A stretch of DNA of 64,000 nucleotides, from positions 37,376,192 through 37,440,191 of the forward strand of contig NC_052616.1 in NCBI RefSeq assembly GCF_016545825.1, written 5' to 3'. Under the pieces are notes generated by a model. That model had not been told where the DNA came from. It ran no database searches and saw only the letters and a list, made by a program, of their open reading frames with translations. Made by a program: the position numbers and the translations under genes. This document shows, piece by piece, positions 24,880 to 37,657 of the stretch; position 1 is the stretch's first letter, and each line of letters begins with the position of its first letter. Source of the DNA: Eucalyptus grandis (taxonomy: Eukaryota; Streptophyta; Magnoliopsida; Myrtales; Myrtaceae).

Positions 24880-25140
24880 CATTCTTAGGGGCTCTCGTGA
24901 TCTTCAACACTTAATGAACACCCTAGAATGTCGTTACACCACACGATCACCATTGATCTAGATATTCTTTGAACACTCAGTCTGTCAAATCCATGACAGC
25001 GACTGGAGCATTCGTCAAATCAAATGGCTTTACATTATTCTCACAAGGGCTAAATCAAGTGCGAAGTGTTGTCTTCAGTATAACCTCTTTCTTGGTTCTC
25101 AACTGAAGATAACCTGTCCTCAAGTCGATCATTAAAGACA
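24880..25140 (-). pseudogene. Gypsy reverse transcriptase remnant
   Basis: Minus-strand reading, in order: IDLRTGYLQLRTK (25132-25091), equal to the IDLRSGYHQ block; KPFDLTNAPVAVMDLTD (about 25033-24981), equal to the PFGLTNAPA block; then EYLDQW followed, after a frame change, by VIVWCNDILGCS and EDHE (about 24952-24880), equal to the box normally ending IDD. The catalytic IDD has become CND and stop codons intervene, so the enzyme is dead. The block order confirms a Ty3/Gypsy pol. Confidence 0.88.
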
Positions 25141-25399
25141 TCAACACTCTTTATAACAAGTCACCCAATTAAGTTGACAATGGTTGATGCATGATTGCAA
25201 TGAACCATTTTCATTTCTCTTTCCACAAAACCGATGTTCCTTAAAGCGATGCACTAATATGCATGAATTCCTCATTCATCAATCTTCACATCCGTACCTT
25301 CGGTTCTATTAATCCAAAGAACAATAACTGGTGATTCCCCTTTCTTCCACTTATTTCAATAAACTGAAGTTCCCCAAACTTCATCCAAACTCTGCTACG

Positions 25400-26283
25400 A
25401 TACTCTGATAGAATTTTCCCCCAAAACATTCTTCCTCCGTCTAATGCCGAGTCGGTTTCATTTCGGGTCTTCTCATCATACCGGATACCGAATTCATCCA
25501 GGTTTTCTTCTACAATTTCGACACCTATCCGGTGAGTCTTCTACCTCTTGTCAAGTGCTAGGATGCACTATTTCTTGTACCAAAGACCTATCCGGAATTT
25601 CCACAGTGCGTTCTATGGCGCACTTCTCCTGAACTGTTCTACCAACAGTGACAGCAGTAACTGTTGTCAAGATTCCATCTTCTTATGCGGATACACCATA
25701 AATCACTGTCCGTACTGGCGACACTTACCACAATTTCCTGTCCTCAAAATACACGAGACTGATTCATACCATCTTCCATAGAACAACACGTTCCATTAAT
25801 CTGAATGCTGACCTGACTATGCCACATTTCCTATTGGGTGGAATAGAATATCATTCTCTCAACATCAGTCTTTACCCTGACCAAATTCCCAATCTGCTTG
25901 CACTGAATCTTGACTCAGATATCGAAAGATATTCTCTGATCAACCTTCCAAGTTGGACCTCAACAAAGGTAGCAACAACAACAACTTGATCCCGATCTTA
26001 CCGGCTCATTCAGATCCCAAGAAACACTTGCATCAAATCAATCTTATCGGGCTTAGGATCAATCAACGATGCTACACTAGTGCCAACTGCGGTGGCACTC
26101 TTACGCTCAAGGGCGAGTCAACACTCGCCTTCCGAATCCACAACGATTAAAAGCAATCGATTCACACATGACAAACAATTCTACCAATCAACTATCAAAC
26201 ACATGCACCAGTCATGAATTTAAAGGCCTTTCCTACTACTATCCCATAGGTCATCGCACCTTATCACTCCAATACCTAACCAT
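25400..26283 (-). pseudogene. Gypsy gag region, heavily decayed
   Basis: The interval between the primer site and RT should hold gag and protease. No long minus-strand frame survives. A weak CGKC-like knuckle (near 25730-25690 on the minus strand) is the only hint. The interval is shorter than in a complete Gypsy element, so deletions are likely. Confidence 0.4.
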
Positions 26284-26295
26284 TGCTCTGATACC
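26284..26295 (-). other. primer-binding site for initiator tRNA-Met
   Basis: On the minus strand the element reads TGGTATCAGAGC about 12 bp after the end of its 5' LTR. This is complementary to the 3' end of plant initiator tRNA-Met, the usual primer for many plant LTR elements, and it fixes the orientation of the element. Confidence 0.9.
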
Positions 26296-26307
26296 ACAAA
26301 AAGGGGA

Positions 26308-28772
26308 TGTCACGCCCCGATCCTCGGACGCGCGCACATCCTTCTACTTGGTCGATTTTAGAATGCGATATCCCAGGACTATGTATCGCCGACCCTTTCA
26401 TTTATATATGCACATGCGGAAGCAATTATAAATCCCCAGACAATAAAGCAATGGGATAGAAAAGCAGGCCATACATTTTTCATACTGAAAATTCACAACT
26501 ACAACTTTTTACATGCAAACAAGGTCGACAATCTTGGACGGGATCTTAGTCCTCATCCGGGTCGTACTCGGGGTCCTCCTCCACGTACTCCTCTTCGGTT
26601 TCCTCATCGGGACCTCCTCATCGATTCATGCTCCTTAGGCTCCTCATCCAGGTCCTGAAATGGTTATTCAATAACCACTGAGACCACGTCTCAGCAAGTT
26701 CTACCCCCTAAGACCCGATTAGTAAACTAATACACCTTAGGGCTGCCTACGCACAACATGAATTAGAAGACTTACCTTAGCCTCGAGATTCCACCCGCAT
26801 ATTAGTACGAGATCGAATAAGCACGCAAGCAATCACATCACGATCGAAGCATCGATCTAATCGACTTAGTCGATTTCACATCGGTGAGACCACTCACGAT
26901 CATCTCCCTTTAATCATTCAATTCACGACATCAAACCAAGACAATGAATCACATCAGAACATTCTCAGATCGAATCATCGATCAATCAACCTAGTCGAAT
27001 CATTTCTAGGTCATTCATCCAACACCAAGCAATTCCTTGGATTTAGTGGCTTTACGGTCCCACCCGACCCTCTCGAGAACTAGTGGCTTTACGGTCCCAC
27101 CCGACCCTCTCGAGAACTAGTGGCTTTTCGGTCCCACCCGACCCTCTCAAGAACTAGTGGCTTTACGGTCCCACCCGACCCTCTCAAGAACTAGTGGCTT
27201 TACGGTCCCACCCGACCCTCTCAAGATGTCATACTATGTCACCGAGCCACGTGCATTCTCCGGGAAGACATACCGAGTCTCCGAGCCACGTGCATTCTCT
27301 AAGGCTATCTTTTCGCCAAGATGACATATCAAATCACCGAGCCACATGTCTTTCCCAAGTGATATTCCAATTCATCGGGCCACGTGCATCCTCAAGGTGA
27401 TTTACCAACTCACTTTCGATACTAACAAACGATATCCGACCAATTCTCAATCACAAGGCCAAAATTGCATTATTTAATAACATACTTAAAAATGCACCAT
27501 TAAATCAATTCGACACGAATGAAAGCTCAAATAAATAAACGGACTGCTCCACGACAATCAGCACGAAATTCCGATCACCGGCCATCCCAGTTGAATTTTC
27601 GGAAAATAAATAATTAAATAATTAATTTCGAAAATTAAATAAATAAATACAATAAATTCAATTTAGCACAATATAAAGCTCAATTAAATAAACGGACTGC
27701 GCCACGATCATCAGCATAAAATCCCGGTCTTTGGCCATCCCGGTTGAATTTCCGAGAAATAAATAATTAAATAATTAATTTCGAAAATTAATATTTAATT
27801 CCTAAAAATACCACCTAGGCCCGAATCGCTTAATTAACACCCGATAAGGGACGGGAAAAATCCCAAGAAGCATCCAATAAATACTACAAGCAGTTCTCTA
27901 TCTAATTACACTAATTACATCACTAATATACAAAGCAATTAACTAATAATCCCTAATCCATTCTAATCTAACAACCTAATTACACTTAATTAACACTAAT
28001 CAACCTTTAAGTATAATTAGCAAACTAAGAAAGCATTAGTGAGTAAAACTCACTCAAAACGACGGGCTCGACGCGAGGATCGACTTTCCTCAAAGCGGGC
28101 CGAGCATCCGGCTCGGGAAGGCGGCCAAAACGGGCCAAACATTCTTTGCAAACCCATTTTCGACTTCTCCGATCGCTGCTGGAAGGGGCGGATCCGTGGC
28201 TGATTCGAGCTAGCCAAGGCCGGTGGAGGGCGAGGGGACTCCGACGGGTCGAAGTGGCGGCGCACGGTGGCAAGAGGCGATGACGGCAGCTGCTTCTGCT
28301 TCTCTGGTCTTCCGCTCCCATGGAGGTTTGGAGAAAAGGAAGAAGAAGATGGGGATGGATCCGTCGACGGAGGAGAGAGGGAGGAAGAAAATTCAATTTC
28401 CCCTCTTCCTCTCACACTTTCTCTCTCTTAGGTCATCACACACTTGGCCCACCACTACCTCATGTGATGTCACCTTCCACTCACAATTTCTTGTCAATTC
28501 TATCCCTTCTAGAAGCCTTTAGATAGGCCAAAATGTGGGGGTATGTGTGGCATACGAATTTGCTAGGTTTTCTTTCCAATTGGGCCTTAATTCCACTTGA
28601 TTCAATTTAAATTGACTCCCATAATTTCATTTAACACCTCGTCATTCCAATTGGTATTTTTCCTTATCAATATAGCCCACTTGCATTCCAATTTCACAAT
28701 CCCTGGCTTCAACTGAACGAAAATGGCTCTATTTATCCAGTCGAATTAAAACCCGAAAATATGGATGTCACA
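26308..28772 (-). repeat. LTR (element 5' LTR), right
   Basis: Near-identical copy of the left LTR with scattered substitutions and small indels (for example CAATCTTGGACG against CAATACGGACG). In element orientation it is the promoter-bearing LTR. High LTR similarity implies recent insertion; identity was judged by eye, not computed. Confidence 0.95.
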
Positions 28773-29013
28773 GAGATGTTGCTAGAAGGCACAATGCTCA
28801 ACTTCATTAATTGGTAAACTTTGGTTCAAAAAGTAGAATTAGTCTATTATGCTCATGAAAGCCTCTTAAAAAGTGTATTTAAGCGTGGGTCGATTGAAAT
28901 AAGAACTATCATTTCCCTCATGTTATCTAATGTAAAAAAGGTGCTAACGTAGTATTGTAACATTCTTTCTAAATGCAGTTCAACTGCTTGAAGTGGTTGA
29001 TTGCTGTTCATAC

Positions 29014-29117
29014 CATTAGGGTCTCCTCTTTCATAAGAATCTCACAGAAGAGGAATTGCTTGTGATGCCGATATACTTCCACAACATCTGAAACCCTTTA
29101 ATCCAGAATCCTCATTA
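29014..29117 (-). pseudogene. TAD2: ADAT2 copy B exon 6 with in-frame TGA
   Basis: A 104-nt exon, acceptor TCTCTTTCAAG and donor GTATGA. It encodes SNEDSGLKGFRCCGS and then ASQAIPLL followed by TGA (29044-29042), after which DSYERGDPN completes the family pattern. The stop is a likely CGA-to-TGA change at an arginine. Its exit phase (1) fits the APKPHR exon at 18699, beyond the LTR insertion. Confidence 0.85.
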
Positions 29118-31191
<2,074 letters not shown>

Positions 31192-31262
31192 TCATCCAAT
31201 CATTTATAAATAATTTTTTTTGGCAGAGTTCAGTTTTATTTCAGTATGATCAAGATATATAC

Positions 31263-31422
31263 CAATGATCGATAATGCTGCTGCACACATTATGCACGGT
31301 TCACGTGTCATGTAAAGGGAGCATGCTGAAAACTTCTCTGCAACTTCTGCAGCCGTAAATCTAGTCCTCTGCCACTGTACAAGAAGAACATCAAGAGCTT
31401 CCATCTCTGCATGTCTGGTTGC
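31263..31422 (-). pseudogene. TAD2: ADAT2 copy B exon 4, deaminase catalytic core
   Basis: A 160-nt exon in phase 0, bounded by acceptor TTCATAG and donor GTATAT. It encodes the CDA-fold active site: [11 protein letters not shown] with the zinc-binding His and catalytic Glu, then [14 protein letters not shown] with the two zinc-binding Cys. All catalytic residues are intact. It is the best-preserved ADAT2 exon in the window. The equivalent exon in copy C has PC changed to SC and lacks two codons. Confidence 0.93.
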
Positions 31423-32581
31423 CTATGAAAGCACAAGGAGAAAAACAAAGCAAGCATATAAAAACTTAGGAGCTTTGTCAGAGAGACAGTTGCTCATAGG
31501 GTAGTTTCAACATAAATCTTGGAAATGCAATTCTTGAGAAATGTGTTTTCTCCATTAAGTTAACTGATTAAGAGTACATATAAGATTGATCAAGGCATAA
31601 GAGGCTTCTCATTGAATCAGCCACCTCCAACTTTTCTGACAGTATTTTTAACTATAACCCTGTAGCAAGGTGCCTTTGTTTTTTTATTAAGCTCCACAAG
31701 ATACTAACGGGTCTTTGGTTTTTGGCATCAACTATCCATTACTATCCATATATTCATCTACAGTGATGTCACCTCATGACTATAAATGATTACAGAAATA
31801 TTTGATTAGATAAGAGATGATCTCAACCAGAACTAGGCTTAAACTAGTTGTGTAAATGGCCATTGTATGAAGAACCCTGCCCAAGGCGCAGATTCTGACA
31901 TCTTAAAAGGCAATAAAATGGTTGCAATGCATTTTTACACCATATAACTATAACAAAAGTCTAGCTACATACGGCCTAACAATGTTAGGAACTTCACACT
32001 AGCATATAAAGACCGCAATATGGTTACGAGACATAGCACAACGGCAAATGAAAAAAATAAAACATTGTGCATAATAAAGCAAGATTATTGTTATTGTTAG
32101 ATGTAGCCATACTTTATGAAGGGTAATGGGAACAAAAGCCCTTACAACCTAACAATGCATGGAATATTCGACTTATTAACAGATTTGCTCAGATATATTA
32201 TTTTATTATCTAATAAATACATATTAAGGGAGAAACAAAAAATGATTGACAATCAACTACAAGTGGATAATTTGAGGGTATCAATTTGGAACAATAACAA
32301 AGTGCTGTTGGCCAAAATCTATATAAAAGGGTGGAGAAGTAATGATAAACATACATTCTGTGTCTTGTTAGTCTGGTTTCTTCCTGCCGCAATAACATTC
32401 CCATCCTCAACAATCACACAGCTGCTCAATCAAAGAGTCCAATCTGAAATAATTAAGACTGAAGTACTAATCATCTTAATTAGAAAAAAAAAAAAAAGTA
32501 ACATATATGCGATGCACCTGGTTACTGAAAACTAGTATCTTACCCAACTGGAACCTCAAGGCTGTCCAATGCAAGCTTTGC

Positions 32582-33804
32582 CTTATATAAGAAAAGAAAT
32601 AGATCTTGTTACTTGTTAGGAGAAAAAAAATATGAGAATGAGAGTCAAAATTCTCTCATGCATGCTTGCATACATAAAAGGCAAATTCAAGAGGAAATTG
32701 GCATCACGTTCTTTGGCAGTAAAAAGGTTCTAGTATCATTATGCAGCTACCAATGGAATAAATGCATGTCTCACCACATACTCATCCTGTAATACAGATG
32801 CAAATCCCACCTAACAGTTAAACTGATACGGCTCAAACAACAGCACAGCAAAAATGAGAACTAATTGAGAAACTACATGTTGCTCAGTTCAGTGTGTCTT
32901 ATCATGGGTACCTCAGAGGCTTTTCTTTCGTTAATGAGGTTTCACTCAAACATTCAAGAAGCTTCCTGGAGTTTTAGCTTCTGGGTCATTTTCCTTTACA
33001 AATGCTATGGCATATGGGGATAAAGAGAGATCCCTAAAACTATTGTGAAGCCCTCACAAATCAGAATTGACAATCAGCATCTTGGGATTTTGTCTCTATT
33101 CCACTGAATAACTTATTTAAACTCTTGTGTTTCTCGAGATTTTTTTCTTTTTCCATATCCACACCACAGTGCCAAATAAAATAACCACCCAACCAGTTAT
33201 CCATGGGTACAACCGATGTTCACATTATTGTCGCGCTCCAAGGAAATTTGGTTTTAAATTCTCCCTAGGTGCTAAAGTCAAAAGGTGGTAAAAGGATTCC
33301 ACGGTCAAGCAAACACCTTTCCCAGTGGCTTGCCATCTCATTGCATCTTCTTCATTCCTCTCTGGTTTTGTCTCTTCAAAAGCCTTATGAAACTTAACAC
33401 AGAGTCCTATCCCAGTGATTGGAGCTTCTGACAATTTAATTGTCCTGGCAAACCTATCACCCACTGCACATCTTTATAATAGGCACATACTACACATCCA
33501 CATTTACTAGACAACTCAAAAGCACCCAAATCCATCCCTCCCTCCCTCTCAACCTACAGCACACATATTGACTCTGTTTTTTGCCTGAAAAGGGGACTAA
33601 ACCACCCCATGTACACCCAACTTCCCTTTGTTGCACTCTGCCTTGCTTGTTTTTCCTTTAAACCTAGACTTCACCCACTTATTTCAATAAATTACCACCT
33701 ATGAAAAGAGAGAAAGAAAACCTATACCTTCTAGGGATTGTTGCTGATTTTGCTACGTGAAATGTCGATTACCAATGGATGCACTACCAAGCATCCACAG
33801 ACAA
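32582..33804 (-). other. ADAT2 copy B intron 1 and truncated 5' side
   Basis: Co-linear with the intron 1 sequence of copies A (35166-36450) and C (61908-63110). Homology to copy A stops at about 33804, just before exon 1 should begin. The frame at 33464-33225 is intronic and not a gene. Confidence 0.7.
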
Positions 33805-33836
33805 AAATTGATCTGGACAAGAATCGAGCTTTTCTC

Positions 33837-36650
33837 TCAGGCACCTTGAGGAAATTCTGTGATTAGAAAGCAGTAAATAGCACACATATTGTCAGCCAGA
33901 GTGCACAGAATCTTTAAAGCCACTTTATGGAATGCTAGATATTTATCTACATTTTCTTACAACAAAATGGAATGCCGACCATCGTAAGTAACATTCACAT
34001 AGATCTCTATACTAAAGGGCTGTTTGAACATGCTATGATTATGAAATGCTTTAACATCTTGTGACAAAATAATTAATTATTTCTGACATCACACATAAAT
34101 AGGAGAGTGTCGTATTGTGCTAATCAGTACTAGTGGTGTCATATCCAGATTTGTGCTACACATGTAGAATCCAAAGGGTTGGAACATTATAGATCAAGCT
34201 TTATTTTGCAATGAGTTCACCTCAAGAATGGGAACTACCTTGAACTGCAAGTTTGACTTAGGTTATAGTCAAATGAAGAAAATCTTTAAAGCCACTTTAT
34301 GGCATGCTAGATATTTATCTACATTTTCTTACCACAAAATGGAATGCCGACCGTCATAAGTAACATTCACATAGATCTCTATACTAAAGGACTGATTGAA
34401 CATACTATGACCATTGTACGAAGAAATGTGCTTAAAGAATTGGTTCTTACATCTTAAAAGGCAATACGATGCTCACAATACATTTTTATACCAAGAAAAG
34501 AAATACCAAAGTTAGCTAAATACGTCCTAAGAAAACAGTGTCAGGAACTTCACAAAAGCAGATAAATACCATAATATGGCTCTAGACAGAGCAAGATGGT
34601 AAATGAAAAATGCAACACATTGTGTATAATAAATCAAGAACATTGCTATTGTTGGCTTTAGTCATATCTTATGAAAGAATAATGTGAAAAAAAAAAAAAC
34701 CCCTTTACAGCCTAAGTATGCATGGAAAATTCCACTATTAACAGATTTGTTAAGATATTCTACTGTATGATCTATTGAATAAATAATTAAGGGAGAAACA
34801 TAAAATGATTAGCAATGATCTACTGAGCGTATAAATGAAGGGTATCAATTTAGAACACTAACAATGTACTTTGACCAAAATTTATGGAAGGAGGTGGAGA
34901 AGCAATGACAAACACATACATTTCATGGCTTATAAATCTGGTTTCTTCCTGTCGCAATAACACTCCCATCCTCAAAAATCACACAGCTGATCAATCAAAA
35001 TATACTATAAATAAGTAAAGTAGACTGTAAAACCATTCACTAATTTAGACTAAAATACTAATCATCTTAATTAGAAAACAAGGTAACATATCTGAAATCA
35101 CCTAGTAACTGAAAATCAGTTTCTTAGCCAACTAGAACTTCAAGGCTGTCCAAAGCAAGCTTTGCCTTTCATAAGAAAAGCAAATAGGTCCGGTTACTAC
35201 TTAGAAGAAGAAAACATGACGATAAGAGTCAGAAATCCTCTCATGCATGCACGCATGCATACATGCAATTCAAGAGGAAATCAGCATTAAGTTGCTACCG
35301 GTAGAAATACTCAGCATGTCTCATAGCTACGGGTAGAATGAATGCATGCCTCATAGCTATATGATCAAGATCTTGCAGGTCCAAGCAATGGTTATTACCA
35401 CATTCTCATCCTGTAATTCAGATGTGAATCCCACCTAACTGTTGAACTGATATGGCTCTAAAGCATAAACAACAACTAATTTGAGAAACTACATGTTGTT
35501 CATTCCAGTGTGTCCTATCATTGGCACCTCAAAAGCTCATCATTCATTAATCAGGTTTCACTAACATTCAAGAAGCTTCCGGGAGCTTTAGCTTCTAGGT
35601 CAATTTCCTCCATAAGAGCTATGGCACATAACCATAAAAGGAGAACGTTAAACGGTTGCAAAGGCCTTAGAAATCAGAATTGATAATCAGCTTCCTGTGC
35701 TTTTTTGTCTCTATCTACTGAATAACTTATGTAAACTCTGTGCTGCTTATGATTTTGTTTCTTTTTCATACCCACAGTCCACAGGGAGAAAAAAAATAAC
35801 CACCTAACTAGTTATCCATGGATGCGACTGATGTCCATATTACTCTCATGCTCCAAGTAAATTTGGTTTCAATTCTCCACAAATGCCAAAGTCAACAAGT
35901 GGTAAAAGCCATCTAGCAACCTTTCCTGGTGGCTTGCCATCTCACTGCATCTTCTTCATTCTAGAAGGGTTTTGCCTCTTCAAGCGCTGCATAAAACATA
36001 GAGACAGAGCCCTATCCCAGCAATCGAAGTTTCTCACGATTAAATATTTCTAGAAAACCTTTCGCCTGCTGCACATCTGTAGGAATTGTTCATGTTACAC
36101 ATCCACATTTCCTAGACACCTCAAAAGCACCCCCCAACCCTGACCCTGACCCCTACCCCATTGTGGCTGGTTGTCCGCAGCAATGCCTGGTTTCGCATAA
36201 GGGAGTCCCAACCTATAGCACCCGAATTGGCTCAGTTTTCGCCTGAAAAGCGGACTGAATTGAACCACATACAAGCTACTTCCCATTGTTTCACTCTCCC
36301 TCGCTCGTTTTTCCATTGAACCTAGACTTCACCTACTTTGAATAAATTGCCACTTATCAAAGGAAAGAAAGAAAAGCTATACCTCTTACTGGGGATTGTT
36401 GTTGATTTTGCAGCGTGTAACGTCGATTGCCAGTGAATTCACTACCAACCATCCACAGACCAAACTTACGAAGAAACACCTCATTCAACGTCTCTCGAAC
36501 AAATCCACGGACGCATTCTTCGAGTTCCCGCGCAATTGCAGCACCGCAAAAATCGAATTCAAAATCGAGCTGATCTATAGCAATCTGAATGAAGCCCAGA
36601 ACCTCAGGAGAGAATCGTTCAACCCAAGCTGCTGCTTCATCAGTTTCCAT
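33837..36650 (-). pseudogene. TAD2: ADAT2/TAD2 copy A, exons 1, 2, 3 and 8 only
   Basis: A deleted tandem copy directly upstream of copy B. Exon 1 (36650-36570) begins METDEAAAWVERFSPEV and ends GFIQIAIDQ. Exon 2 (35165-35128) reads AKLALDSLEVLVG but its donor GT has become CT. Exon 3 (34986-34920) reads CVIFEDGSVIATGRN and has TGA near its end. Exons 4-7 are missing; an exon-8-like block (33856-33837) ends in the same phase with TGA. At exon 1 the donor present in copy C (GTAACG after GATTAG) is missing because about 44 nt have been deleted, so the frame runs on into former intron. The missing deaminase exons make it a pseudogene, although its exon 1 and promoter could still feed transcripts into copy B. 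Confidence 0.85.
36570..36650 (-). pseudogene. TAD2: ADAT2 copy A exon 1 (only open ADAT2 start in the window)
   Basis: 27 codons, METDEAAAWVERF to AIDQ. The phase-0 end would join exon 2 of copy B (GCAAAGCTT) to give AIDQAKLALDSLEVPVG, exactly the family pattern. No donor follows, because CAG runs directly into CTCGATTTTG. The frame stays open for another 70 codons (to 36357), past a good donor-like site TTTCTTCGTAAGT at about 36470 that is out of phase with exon 2. Confidence 0.8.
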
Positions 36651-37020
36651 GGCTTCGGTCGGCGGTGGTAGTCCGTTGCCTCCGCTCGCCGGTCTCCGCC
36701 GCCGTCGCCGGCGATTCGCTAGGGACTGTTTCAGGAAGACTTACTTCTTCTGTTCGTCGATTCCGTTGACAGGTGGGGGTCTTGAATTCGCGAGCTCGGC
36801 GGCGTCGGATGGAAGATGATGATCGGTCGCGATGCTGAAAGTGGCGTCGGTGGAGAAAATGAGGATTTAGCAAAACAAAGAAAAGAGACAAAGAGAAGAG
36901 AAGAGAAGAGAACGAGAAGAGCCCACAAAATAAAATAAAATGAGGGAGGTTGCTTACCAACGAATTGCTTCCTAAGCAAGTTTCTCGATCATTCTCTCGC
37001 TCCATCGGTCAAACTGGCAG

Positions 37021-37369
37021 TCAACAGTCATGATTCGCTTGCTCTGAGTAGAATGGATCACGGCTTCTTTTCGGTACTGACGGATTATATTTCGCAATTC
37101 TCCTTTGATAATCTTGCAAGTGTTTCTGTCTATTTGTTTCGATGGAACCATCTTCGTACATAAATAAACTCTTGATCCCCGAATATGTTGATTTACGATC
37201 AATCTCGTAGAGTAAAGCTGGATGGATTAGCTGATTATCTTGAAACATAACTTTTAGGTTGTCCTCTAGTTGCTCACATAATATTCGAAATCCCCACTTT
37301 TTCACGTATTTACCGGATACTTTGTGAGGCCAAATTTTACATGACTTCTGTCAATTTGACCGAAATCGA
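37021..37369 (-). pseudogene. out-of-frame remainder of the TNL C-JID domain
   Basis: Right after the stop, a shift of one base opens VVDFGQIDRSHVKFGLT, and a second shift opens VSGKYVKKWGFRILCEQLE, which runs on to about 37021. These are the conserved closing strands of the C-JID, so this is former coding sequence cut off by two small indels. If either indel is a sequencing error the true protein would be roughly 110 residues longer. Confidence 0.8.
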
Positions 37370-37657
37370 CTACCCCCACAACTTTGAGTGTGTGACATAA
37401 AACAGGTGGATATGATCCAACTCCAACGGTTGAACATCAACGGAAAATTTTTGCCGTATTTTACCATTAACATGGGCAGCAAATTCATATGAGTTTTCCC
37501 CCTTAGAATAATGCTTGTTGATAGCGACACATAAAGCAAATCCAAAACACTTGTCATACAAGTCTTTTGAAGTCATGAAAGATATGGACTCCTTTTCAAT
37601 AGGGTGAACCCACTCTGGCATCTCTTCTCGAAGAAGAAAAATAAAGGAGTCTGTAAA
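37370..37657 (-). CDS. TNL exon 5: truncated post-LRR (C-JID) domain
   Basis: 288 nt including TAG. Acceptor TTTATTTCAG. It reads FTDSFIFLLREEMPEWV, then GFALCVAINKHY and LDHIHLFYVTHSKLWG, the jelly-roll post-LRR domain of TNLs that contacts effectors in ROQ1 and RPP1. The frame ends abruptly within the last third of the domain. Confidence 0.85.
   Translation of the reverse strand, partial: FTDSFIFLLREEMPEWVHPIEKESISFMTSKDLYDKCFGFALCVAINKHYSKGENSYEFAAHVNGKIRQKFSVDVQPLELDHIHLFYVTHSKLWG

Larger units (their letters stand above)
20002..28772 (-). mobile_element. Ty3/Gypsy LTR retrotransposon, complete structure, coding region decayed
   Basis: An 8771-bp element with 2463- and 2465-bp direct LTRs (20002-22464 and 26308-28772) and the perfect 5-bp target duplication GAGAT (19997-20001 and 28773-28777). 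On the minus strand the LTR begins TGTGACATCC and ends GTGACA. The primer site complementary to initiator tRNA-Met (TGGTATCAGAGC, plus coordinates about 26284-26295) lies just inside the right LTR, and the purine tract AAGAGGGGAAGAGT lies just inside the left LTR, so the element runs right to left. The 3.84-kb interior keeps decayed RT followed by integrase, the Gypsy order, and is too short for a full polyprotein. It sits in intron 6 of ADAT2 copy B. Confidence 0.96.

Noticed and set aside
26281..26297. Possible tRNA-Met fragment
   Set aside because: Only the 12 bases complementary to the tRNA 3' end are present, and they sit next to an LTR. It is a primer-binding site, not a tRNA gene.
32116..32535. 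139-codon plus-strand frame
   Set aside because: It is antisense to ADAT2 copy B intron and exons 2-3, and the exon on the other strand has family motifs and splice sites.
33225..33464. 79-codon minus-strand frame upstream of ADAT2 copy B
   Set aside because: It lies in intron-1 sequence shared by all three ADAT2 copies, and the frame is not kept in copies A or C.
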